DNA of 64,000 nt. It comes from Dictyoglomus thermophilum H-6-12 (GTDB lineage Bacteria; Dictyoglomota; Dictyoglomia; Dictyoglomales; Dictyoglomaceae). The first letter of the stretch is position 1. Every line of letters begins with the position of its first letter. A model generated the notes under the pieces. It searched no databases. It was given only the letters and a program-made list of their open reading frames with translations, and was not told where the DNA came from. The position numbers were made by a program, and so were the translations under genes. The stretch spans positions 1,316,387 through 1,380,386 of the forward strand of contig NC_011297.1 in NCBI RefSeq assembly GCF_000020965.1, given 5' to 3'. Positions 48,120 to 55,346 of the stretch are shown piece by piece.

Positions 48120-49856
48120 CTATTTTTCCCAAAAATCAGGTAATTTACTCCATCTCTCTTTCAAAAAATGAGCCACCATTTTAGGCTGTCTATTCCTTGT
48201 AAAAACCCCTTTCTTATTGCCCACTACCCTCGTTATACTCTGTTTCGTCATAAAATCAGCAAAATTCCAAATATGCTCTCCCACAACAAAATCAAGCCTG
48301 TCAAGAACTCCCACAAATCTTTTAATCATCTCTTGTTGATACTCCTCTGTAAACATTAAGGGAGGATCAGAATGAAATCCAGAAATAGCATCTGCCCCGA
48401 ACTCAGAGAGAATTATCGGCTTTCTGTATAATTCATACCACTCTCTAAGATCTCTTTCAAGTTGATATTCAATAACACTTAAATCTCCCGAATCGGTATA
48501 CCATGAATAGTATCTATTAACACATATCACATCAACATATTTACTTACTTTCGTCTCACTTGCCTTAGTATTTTCTACTATGGTTATTGGTCTTGTAGGA
48601 TCGAGCCTTCTTGTTTCCTCTATAACTCTCCTAAAATATTCCTCTGCTCCATCTTCGTAAGTTGCCGCCTCATTAGCTACGCTCCACATAATTACACTCG
48701 GATGATTTTTATCCCTCGCTATAAGTTCCCTCATAATTTCTAAATGATGCTCTAATGTCTTTCCATCAACCCTTCCTTCAGTAAAAACTTTTTCATTACG
48801 GTTCCATAAATTTAACCCAACAGCTGGAGCTTCCTCAATAACAGCTATCCCATATTGGTCAGCAAGGAAAAGTATCTCCTCGCTATAGGGATAGTGAGAG
48901 GTTCTAAAAGAGTTTGCCCCTATCCATTTCAATAAATTAAAATCTTTAATGTTAATAACTTGATCTAAACCTTTTCCCCTTATATCTGAGTCCTCATGCT
49001 TACCAAAACCCTTAAAGTAAAATGGTTTCTCATTTATAAGAAACTGTTTTCCCTCTACTCTTACCGTCCTTATTCCTATGTCCATTCTATAAATATCAAA
49101 GTTGTCTTTTTCCAAAAGTTTAATCTCTAAATTATATAGATAAGGATTTCCAGGCTCCCATAATTTTGGATTTTTTACCTCTAAAACTCCTGATTTACCA
49201 AAATTCTCTGCTACTATATTTTTATCTTTATCTCTTAAAATAACTTGAAAATTATTACCTTCACTTTCAATACTGTACTTTACCAATGCAGAATTATTAC
49301 TTAGTTCAGTAATAACAGAAAAATCTTTAATATATACCTTAGGAGTGGTATATATTACCACAGGCCTGTGAATTCCAGAGTAATTAAAAAAATCAAAATA
49401 ATAATTCAAAACCTTATATCCTTTAGGATGCATTTCGTCCTCAATAACTTTTAATTCTCCAGGAGGAAGAACATCCCAAGTTAAAGTGTTGTCTACCATA
49501 ATTTCTATAATATTTTCTTGTCCATAATTTACAAATTTAGAGATCTCTGCCTCGAAAGGAAGAAATCCTCCTTTGTGTTTAGTCACTAAATTACCATTTA
49601 CATAAACCTCAGAAAAATGAGCTGCTGCTCCCACCCTCAAAAAAATATTTCTTTCTTTCCAATAAACCGGTATAAAGAAGGATTTTTTATAATATACTCT
49701 GCCAACATAATCTCTTAAATTAATATCTTGTGTGATGTCGTTAAAACTTGCAGGAACTGGCATGAGGATATAATTTTTATCAGATTCGGTTCTAAACTCC
49801 CACACTCCTGACAAATCCTTTACCTCTCTTGTTTCACTCTCTTTAGGATAAAGCAT
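48120..49856 (-). CDS. uidA: beta-glucuronidase (GH2)
   Basis: Family 2 glycoside hydrolase of 578 residues with sugar-binding, Ig-like and TIM-barrel domains in order. Acid/base E396 lies in WSVANEA and nucleophile E485 in ILSEFGAD. N547-x-K549 in VVGNKKGVF is the Asn-x-Lys motif that recognises the glucuronate carboxylate, which separates glucuronidases from galactosidases in this family. No signal peptide, so it is cytoplasmic and must act on imported glucuronides. No transporter or uronate pathway gene is adjacent. It stands alone between the ffh promoter and an ArsR-type gene. Confidence 0.93.
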   Translation of the reverse strand: MLYPKESETREVKDLSGVWEFRTESDKNYILMPVPASFNDITQDINLRDYVGRVYYKKSFFIPVYWKERNIFLRVGAAAHFSEVYVNGNLVTKHKGGFLPFEAEISKFVNYGQENIIEIMVDNTLTWDVLPPGELKVIEDEMHPKGYKVLNYYFDFFNYSGIHRPVVIYTTPKVYIKDFSVITELSNNSALVKYSIESEGNNFQVILRDKDKNIVAENFGKSGVLEVKNPKLWEPGNPYLYNLEIKLLEKDNFDIYRMDIGIRTVRVEGKQFLINEKPFYFKGFGKHEDSDIRGKGLDQVINIKDFNLLKWIGANSFRTSHYPYSEEILFLADQYGIAVIEEAPAVGLNLWNRNEKVFTEGRVDGKTLEHHLEIMRELIARDKNHPSVIMWSVANEAATYEDGAEEYFRRVIEETRRLDPTRPITIVENTKASETKVSKYVDVICVNRYYSWYTDSGDLSVIEYQLERDLREWYELYRKPIILSEFGADAISGFHSDPPLMFTEEYQQEMIKRFVGVLDRLDFVVGEHIWNFADFMTKQSITRVVGNKKGVFTRNRQPKMVAHFLKERWSKLPDFWEK

Positions 49857-49898
49857 CTTTCCGCCTCCATAAAGTTAAATAAATTATTTTACAATGAA

Positions 49899-49907
49899 AT
49901 TATACCA
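49899..49907 (-). promoter_or_regulatory. extended -10 of uidA
   Basis: Minus strand TGGTATAAT: TATAAT at 49904-49899 with TGG upstream. A leader of ~35 nt to the uidA ATG is expected. The -35 region is AT-rich and unconvincing. Confidence 0.45.
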
Positions 49908-49933
49908 AAAAGTTAATATTTTTTAATTTTTTA

Positions 49934-49942
49934 TGTTAAAAT
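49934..49942 (+). promoter_or_regulatory. candidate extended -10 of ArsR-family gene
   Basis: TGTTAAAAT, an extended -10 of the TGnTAAAAT type, 34 nt before the chosen ATG. It shares the 119-bp divergent gap with the uidA element. No clear ArsR operator palindrome was found. Confidence 0.4.
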
Positions 49943-49975
49943 ATGCTTACTTGGTTAAGGAAGGAGGGTCGAATT

Positions 49976-50287
49976 ATGACCAAAAAAGAAGATTACATAT
50001 CCTTATCTGATGAAGCCTTGCAAAATATGAGTGACATATTGAAAATTCTTGCGCACCCTTTAAGGATAAAATTGATATTCATCTTAGCTCAAAATCCTGC
50101 AACCGTTTCAGATCTTCTTAAAATACTCGATGTTAGACAGCCCAATCTTTCTCAGCACCTAACTTTGTTGAAAAGAGTCAAGCTCTTAAAAACAAGAAGA
50201 GAAGGGAAATCAGTATATTACCTATTATCACATCCTGAGATTAAAGATCTCCTTGAAAAGATAAATGAAATAACAAAAGAAATCTAA
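49976..50287 (+). CDS. ArsR family winged-helix regulator
   Basis: A 103-residue DNA-binding protein with an HTH_5 core: MSDILKILAHPLRIKLIFIL, DLLKILDVRQPNLSQHLTLL and the wing REGKSVYYLLSHPE. It contains no cysteine, so the classical thiolate metal site of ArsR/SmtB is absent. It may respond to another signal. The ATG at 49976 has AAGGAGGG seven nt upstream; the frame begins 11 codons earlier, but that region overlaps the -10 element. It is followed 10 bp later by the DUF554 gene, its probable target or partner. Confidence 0.88.
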   Translation: MTKKEDYISLSDEALQNMSDILKILAHPLRIKLIFILAQNPATVSDLLKILDVRQPNLSQHLTLLKRVKLLKTRREGKSVYYLLSHPEIKDLLEKINEITKEI

Positions 50288-50297
50288 GGGTAAGATT

Positions 50298-50972
50298 ATG
50301 GGGACCATATTCAACTCTATCGCAGTAATTATTGGAGGATTAATAGGTACCATATTTAAGAAAAGGATACCTGAAAGTCTTCAAAAACTATTAATGGATT
50401 CTCTCGGTTTGATATGTCTTCCTCTTGGAATGGGGATGGCTATAAAGGGAGAAAAGTTCCTTGCCTTGGTTTTTAGCATAGTAGTAGGAGCAATTATTGG
50501 AGAACTTCTTAAGATACATGATGGACTTGAAAAACTTTCCTTAGAAGTAGAAAAGAGGTTTGCAAGAGAACAAAATACATTTGCAAAAGGCTTTCTAACA
50601 GCTACACTTCTTTACTGCATAGGCCCTATGACTATTATGGGCTCACTACAAGATGGTCTTGGACAAACTCCTCAAATTCTATATACTAAAGCTCTACTTG
50701 ATGGAACTGCCTCTATTGCTCTTGCCTCAGCCCTTGGAGTAGGTGTTATATTTTCCTCCATCTCAGTGCTTATCGTTCAAGGAGGTATAACTTTATTTGC
50801 TAAGGTTATAAGTCCTTTATTTACCCCCATAGTGATTCAGGAAATGACAGCCGTAGGAGGAGTACTAATACTAGGTATTGCTCTAAATCTACTAAATATA
50901 AAGCAAATAAAAGTAGCAAATCTTCTACCAGCTTTATTTCTAATTCCTATATTTATTCATATATTCCCCTAA
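50298..50972 (+). CDS. DUF554 family membrane protein
   Basis: A 224-residue protein with six or seven hydrophobic segments. MGTIFNSIAVIIGGLIGTIF and LYCIGPMTIMGSLQDGL are hallmarks of DUF554 (YdfK/YqgA-like). The family is assumed to be a transporter, but the substrate is unknown. It is preceded by the ArsR-type regulator and converges with the LUD gene, overlapping it by 4 bp. Confidence 0.85.
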   Translation: MGTIFNSIAVIIGGLIGTIFKKRIPESLQKLLMDSLGLICLPLGMGMAIKGEKFLALVFSIVVGAIIGELLKIHDGLEKLSLEVEKRFAREQNTFAKGFLTATLLYCIGPMTIMGSLQDGLGQTPQILYTKALLDGTASIALASALGVGVIFSSISVLIVQGGITLFAKVISPLFTPIVIQEMTAVGGVLILGIALNLLNIKQIKVANLLPALFLIPIFIHIFP

Positions 50973-51610
50973 AAACCTAAATCCTCATTAACTAATATAA
51001 CAGTAAAAGGAGTCCTTGCAGGGGGAGCCTCAAGTATAGTAGTTATTCTACATATCCTTTTTGGATGATTACAATCCACACAATATCCCTCTTCAGCACA
51101 AGGGAGCTCCAATCTCAACCTTCTTGCATTAAGAGGCGTAACTACATTTTTAATCCTCCATATAGCAGTCTCTAAATTTATTACAAGCTTATTTCTTCCC
51201 ACCACTACGATTACCTTCTTAGGGCCAAAGATCTGAGCTGCAACTCTATTTCCTATAGCTTCCATATTTACAATTTCTCCTGAAAAGGTCAGTGCATTTA
51301 CACTAGATAAAAATACATCTGAAATTAGTTCTTGTCGCCTTATCTCAAGGTCTTCTTCGGGAGATAAACCTTCCTTCCAATGGTGTATTACCTTATTCCC
51401 CCTCTTTTCAAGCTCTTCTATTACGCCAATTTCTCTTATAGTTATACTTCCACCAATTCCTACGGTGGCATTTTCAGGAATTAACTTGAGCACTATATTT
51501 TTTGCTTCTTCCCTATTTTCTACCAAGAAAACATCGTATCCTCTCTCCTTTAAGATTTCTGCGGTCCTTTTTAACTGTTTCTCTGTAAGCCAAACTTTAA
51601 TATCCTTCAT
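50969..51610 (-). CDS. LUD domain protein (LutC/YkgG-like)
   Basis: A 213-residue protein of the DUF162/LUD family, like the LutC subunit of lactate oxidation. GIGGSITIREIGVIEEL is the family motif. The C-terminus has four Cys in CAEEGYCVDCNHPKRIC, which could hold a cluster or zinc; most LutC proteins lack this tail. LutA and LutB are not adjacent. The ATG at 51610 has AAGGAGG 7 nt upstream; the TTG two codons earlier is spaced too closely. It is the last gene of larB-larC-guaA. Confidence 0.85.
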   Translation of the reverse strand: MKDIKVWLTEKQLKRTAEILKERGYDVFLVENREEAKNIVLKLIPENATVGIGGSITIREIGVIEELEKRGNKVIHHWKEGLSPEEDLEIRRQELISDVFLSSVNALTFSGEIVNMEAIGNRVAAQIFGPKKVIVVVGRNKLVINLETAIWRIKNVVTPLNARRLRLELPCAEEGYCVDCNHPKRICRITTILEAPPARTPFTVILVNEDLGF

Positions 51611-51633
51611 ATTCAATCCTCCTTATAAAAATT

Positions 51634-53157
51634 TTATTCCCATTCAATAGTAGCAGGTGGCTTATCAGTAAGATCATATACCACTCTATTTATACCTGAA
51701 ACCTCATTGGTTATTCTTCTTGCTATTCTTCCAAGTATCTCATAAGGCACCTCAACAAAATTTGCAGTCATTCCATCCTCACTCTTTACAACCCTAAGAG
51801 CAATAACATATTCGTAAGATCTAAAATCGCCTTTGACTCCGACTGTTTTTATGGGAAGTAAAACTGCAAAAGACTGCCATATTTCATCATACTTTTCCCA
51901 TTTTTTTATCTCCTCCATCAAGATACAATCAGCTTTTCTCAAAAGCTCCAATTTATCCCTTGTAACTTCTCCTAAAATTCTTACAGCAAGTCCTGGCCCT
52001 GGAAAAGGTTGTCTCTTTATAATATTCTCAGGAAGTCCTAAAATTTCCGCAATTCTCCTTACCTCATCTTTAAACAGATACCTAAAGGGTTCAATCAACT
52101 CAAAACCAAGCTCTTCAGGTAGTCCTCCCACATTATGATGAGTCTTTATCTTAGCAGCCATTCCAGTATGAGAAGCAGCACTTTCTATAACATCAGGATA
52201 AAGGGTACCTTGAGCAAGAAACTTAAAAGGACCTCTCTTTTTTGCCTCCTCCTTAAATACCTCCACAAATTCATGTCCAATAATCTTTCTCTTTTCCTCA
52301 GGATCTACAACTCCCTTTAACTTCTCAAGAAATCTTTCTTCTGCATCAACCACCACAAGATTAACTCCAAGTCTCTTTAATACTTCTGTTACCTCTTCTT
52401 TTTCTCCCATTCTCAACAATCCGTGATCTACAAATATAGCAGTAAGCTTATCACCAACAGCTCTTTGCAACAGAACCGCAAGAGTTGTAGAATCAACCCC
52501 ACCACTTACTGCAAGAAGCACCCTATTTTCTCCAATTTGTTTCCTTATCTCTTCTATTTTTTCTTCTACAAACCTACCAAGATTCCAGTTTTTCTCAGCT
52601 CCACAAATCTTAAAGGCAAAATTCTCAATGATTAATTGTCCCTTTTCAGTGTGAGAAACTTCAGGATGAAACTGTACAGCAAAGAAAGGCTTTTCTAAAG
52701 ACTGTGCACCGGCAATAAAACCATTTTCCGAAATAGCTGTAACTACAAAATCTTCAGGAAGCCTTGTTACCACATCGTGATGGCTCATCCACACTTTTTC
52801 TTCTTTCTCCAACCCCTCAAACAAGACAGATTCTTTAACTATCTTTATCCTTGTAAGACCAAATTCACCTTTTTCCCCTTTCTTCACTTCACCTCCTAAA
52901 AATTTAGCCATTAACTGAAAACCAAAACAGATCCCTAAAATAGGAATATCACCATTAAATATCTCATTATCAAGTTCTAATTCAGTATTATATACACTGT
53001 TAGGTCCTCCCGAGAGTACTATTCCCTTTACTCCTTTCTCATTTAAAAAAGAATATTTCACATTAGGAGGATAAATTTCTGAATACACTCCTAATTCTCT
53101 AAATCTCCTTGCAATAAGCTGAGTATACTGGGAACCAAAATCAATAACCGCAATCAT
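51634..53157 (-). CDS. guaA: GMP synthase (glutamine-hydrolysing)
   Basis: Converts XMP to GMP, 507 residues. The N-terminal glutaminase domain has C77 in ILGICFGFQ and the FHPEVSHTEKG His/Glu pair. The PP-loop synthetase has AVSGGVDSTTLAVLL, and the C-terminal dimerisation domain ends LTDKPPATIEWE. It lies 4 bp after larC, so it appears to be co-transcribed with the lar genes. Confidence 0.97.
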   Translation of the reverse strand: MIAVIDFGSQYTQLIARRFRELGVYSEIYPPNVKYSFLNEKGVKGIVLSGGPNSVYNTELELDNEIFNGDIPILGICFGFQLMAKFLGGEVKKGEKGEFGLTRIKIVKESVLFEGLEKEEKVWMSHHDVVTRLPEDFVVTAISENGFIAGAQSLEKPFFAVQFHPEVSHTEKGQLIIENFAFKICGAEKNWNLGRFVEEKIEEIRKQIGENRVLLAVSGGVDSTTLAVLLQRAVGDKLTAIFVDHGLLRMGEKEEVTEVLKRLGVNLVVVDAEERFLEKLKGVVDPEEKRKIIGHEFVEVFKEEAKKRGPFKFLAQGTLYPDVIESAASHTGMAAKIKTHHNVGGLPEELGFELIEPFRYLFKDEVRRIAEILGLPENIIKRQPFPGPGLAVRILGEVTRDKLELLRKADCILMEEIKKWEKYDEIWQSFAVLLPIKTVGVKGDFRSYEYVIALRVVKSEDGMTANFVEVPYEILGRIARRITNEVSGINRVVYDLTDKPPATIEWE

Positions 53158-53161
53158 ATCC

Positions 53162-54322
53162 CTACTCCCTCTCCATTAGTTTTTCAATCTCCAAAATTAC
53201 ATCCTTTAAAGGGATATTCTCTCTTTCTGCAATACTCTTACAGTCTTCATATTCAGGATAGGCCTTTCTTATTCCATTAATATTTGCTACCTTTATTCTT
53301 ACCTTACCCCACTTTGTTTCTATTTCCTTTATTTCCCTTGGCATTATTTTCTTGTCTACGTAAATTTTTCTTATACCAAGAGTTGTTGTCTCCCTAAATA
53401 TCACCTCAGAAAGCCTTTCTTCCATAACTAAAGGAGCTATAACACTAAGTAAAATACCCGGCCTTCCCTTCTTCATATACACTGGTGTCAAAAATACGTC
53501 CAGTGCTCCTTCTTTAAAAAGCTTTTCTACTAAGTAACCAAAAATCTGCGGATTCATATCATCTATATTGGTTTCTAACACTATATTTCTCTCTTTAACA
53601 GTACTTTCTACTAATTCTCCTACATACACCCTAAGAAGGTTAGGAAAAGAAAAGTCTTTCTTTCCACACCCATAACCAATCTTATCAACCCTTATGGGAG
53701 GCAATTCTTGAACAAAATTTGCTACAGTAGATATAATAGCTGCACCAGTAGGAGTAACAAGTTCCCCTTCTCGGCCATCTTTGTATACCGGAATTCCTCT
53801 AAGTATCTCTAAAGTGGCTGGTGCAGGAACAGGTATAGTCCCATGAGCAGTATTAACAAATCCGCTTCCAAGAGGAAGAGGAGAAGAGTAAATCTCTTCA
53901 ACTTCTAACATCTCTAATAAAATGAGAGATCCTAAGACATCAATAATCGTATCTAAAGCCCCAATCTCATGAAAATGAACTTCGTCTATAGGCTGGTTAT
54001 GAATTTTGGCTTCCGCTTCAGCAATTTTATAAAAAATATTTTTTGCCTTAGTTTTTATATTTTCAGAAAGCCCACTTTCATCTACGATTTTTAAAAGATC
54101 TTCCAGATGTCGATGAGAATGGTGATCGTCAATAATTATATTAACATCTGTTCCCCATATGCTATTCTTCTGCTTCTTAGAAATTTCAATTTTATATCCC
54201 TTTACAGGAATTTTATTAAGTTCAGTTTTCCACTTTTCCACATCTATTCCTAAATCTATTAAAGCTCCAAGTATCATATCTCCACTTATTCCTGAAAAAC
54301 AATCAAAATACAATGCTTTCAT
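53162..54322 (-). CDS. larC: nickel-pincer cofactor insertion protein LarC
   Basis: LarC (DUF111) is the CTP-dependent cyclometallase that inserts nickel into the pyridinium dithiocarboxylate cofactor of lactate racemase and relatives. It has 386 residues in one uninterrupted frame, with the N-terminal [20 protein letters not shown] motif and [18 protein letters not shown]. The histidine cluster DDHHSHRH at about residues 66-73 fits nickel binding. It overlaps larB by 4 bp. LarA and LarE are not in this window. Confidence 0.9.
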   Translation of the reverse strand: MKALYFDCFSGISGDMILGALIDLGIDVEKWKTELNKIPVKGYKIEISKKQKNSIWGTDVNIIIDDHHSHRHLEDLLKIVDESGLSENIKTKAKNIFYKIAEAEAKIHNQPIDEVHFHEIGALDTIIDVLGSLILLEMLEVEEIYSSPLPLGSGFVNTAHGTIPVPAPATLEILRGIPVYKDGREGELVTPTGAAIISTVANFVQELPPIRVDKIGYGCGKKDFSFPNLLRVYVGELVESTVKERNIVLETNIDDMNPQIFGYLVEKLFKEGALDVFLTPVYMKKGRPGILLSVIAPLVMEERLSEVIFRETTTLGIRKIYVDKKIMPREIKEIETKWGKVRIKVANINGIRKAYPEYEDCKSIAERENIPLKDVILEIEKLMERE

Positions 54323-55077
54323 TTTTTATTCTCCTCCACCATTAAATTTATCATGTTTGCTAAATAACCTGCTGAAAATCCATTATCTATATTCACCACT
54401 GCAATACCAGGTACACAACTATTTAGCATGGTCAACAAAGCAGAAAGCCCATTAAAATTAGCTCCATATCCTACACTAGTAGGCACAGCAATTATAGGTT
54501 TTGCCACCAATCCTCCCACCACCGAAGGTAAAGCACCTTCCATACCAGCAACTACTATGACCACATTGGCTGAATAAAACTTATCAATCTGATCTATTAA
54601 TCTATGTAATCCAGCAACTCCCACATCATATATCCTCTCCACATTGCTCCCCATAATCTCTGCCGTCACTGCCGCTTCTTCTGCTACGGGTAAATCTGCC
54701 GTTCCTGCACAAGCAACTACAATTTTACCCTTTTTCTCCACATCTTCCCTGAGTACAGCTATAATCCTTGCCCTATCAAAATAAACTGCATCAGGAATAC
54801 GTTCTTTTAAACTCTTGTAAACCTCATAAGTTGCCCTTGTAGCTATAACTCTATTATTAACTTTTAGCAACTCTAACATTATATTTATCACTTGATCAGT
54901 AGTTTTACCCTGAGAAAAAATTACCTCTGGGAACCCCTTTATCAAACCTCTCAAATGATCCACTTTAGCATATCCAAGATCCTGATAAGGTAAAATTCTA
55001 AGTTCATCTATAGCTCTATCTATTGAAATTTCACCAGATTTTACCTTCTCAAGTAGTTCTTTTAATCTCTCTCTCAT
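54319..55077 (-). CDS. larB: pyridinium-3,5-biscarboxylic acid mononucleotide synthase LarB
   Basis: LarB carboxylates nicotinate adenine dinucleotide in the first step of nickel-pincer cofactor synthesis. It has 252 residues. The C-terminal part resembles PurE ([46 protein letters not shown]). The N-terminal region [19 protein letters not shown] is the family start, and the ATG at 55077 has AAAGGAG 8 nt upstream. The frame runs 23 codons further up without support. It precedes larC and guaA. Confidence 0.9.
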   Translation of the reverse strand: MRERLKELLEKVKSGEISIDRAIDELRILPYQDLGYAKVDHLRGLIKGFPEVIFSQGKTTDQVINIMLELLKVNNRVIATRATYEVYKSLKERIPDAVYFDRARIIAVLREDVEKKGKIVVACAGTADLPVAEEAAVTAEIMGSNVERIYDVGVAGLHRLIDQIDKFYSANVVIVVAGMEGALPSVVGGLVAKPIIAVPTSVGYGANFNGLSALLTMLNSCVPGIAVVNIDNGFSAGYLANMINLMVEENKK

Positions 55078-55131
55078 CCCAATTCTCCTTTCTGTTAATT
55101 TTAAATATCTATTATACAAGATAAATTTTTT

Positions 55132-55163
55132 CAAGTATAAATACAAACAAGTATAAATACAAA
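55132..55163. repeat. perfect 16-bp tandem duplication
   Basis: The 16-mer CAAGTATAAATACAAA occurs twice in direct succession (55132-55147 and 55148-55163) in the divergent gap between larB and the 43-residue gene. It lies just upstream of the -10 of the small gene. Confidence 0.9.
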
Positions 55164-55165
55164 AG

Positions 55166-55174
55166 TGATAAAAT
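55166..55174 (+). promoter_or_regulatory. extended -10 of the 43-residue Cys protein gene
   Basis: TGATAAAAT, an extended -10 (TGn plus TAAAAT), ~40 nt before the ATG at 55215. The -35 position falls in the second copy of the 16-bp repeat and is not a consensus match. Confidence 0.45.
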
Positions 55175-55214
55175 ATTATTTAAGGAGTAAAAAGAGCAAA
55201 GGGGGTGTGTTTAT

Positions 55215-55346
55215 ATGACAGAGGAAAGAAAATGTAAAAATTGTAAATTCTTTCAACCTAATCCTAACGATCCTTCCCGTGGAACTTGTTTTGGGCTTCC
55301 TGTAAAAGCTGATAACAGCTGTCCTCAATTTGTTGCTAAATCTTAA
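55215..55346 (+). CDS. 43-residue four-cysteine protein, HiPIP-like
   Basis: A short gene with its own promoter-like element and an SD (AAAGGGGGTG). The cysteines are C7, C10, C25, C36 (CxxC-x14-C-x10-C) in a pattern that recalls high-potential iron-sulfur folds. The segment CKNCKFFQPN and GTCFGLP resembles, from memory, the small subunits of glycyl radical enzymes such as 4-hydroxyphenylacetate decarboxylase and benzylsuccinate synthase. No glycyl radical enzyme is nearby. It may bind a [4Fe-4S] cluster or zinc on its own. Its stop overlaps the opposing 688-residue gene by 11 bp. Confidence 0.8.
   Translation: MTEERKCKNCKFFQPNPNDPSRGTCFGLPVKADNSCPQFVAKS

Noticed and set aside
55078-55146. 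23-codon N-terminal extension of LarB
   Set aside because: It runs through the intergenic promoter-like and repeat region; the ATG at 55077 has AAAGGAG at correct spacing.
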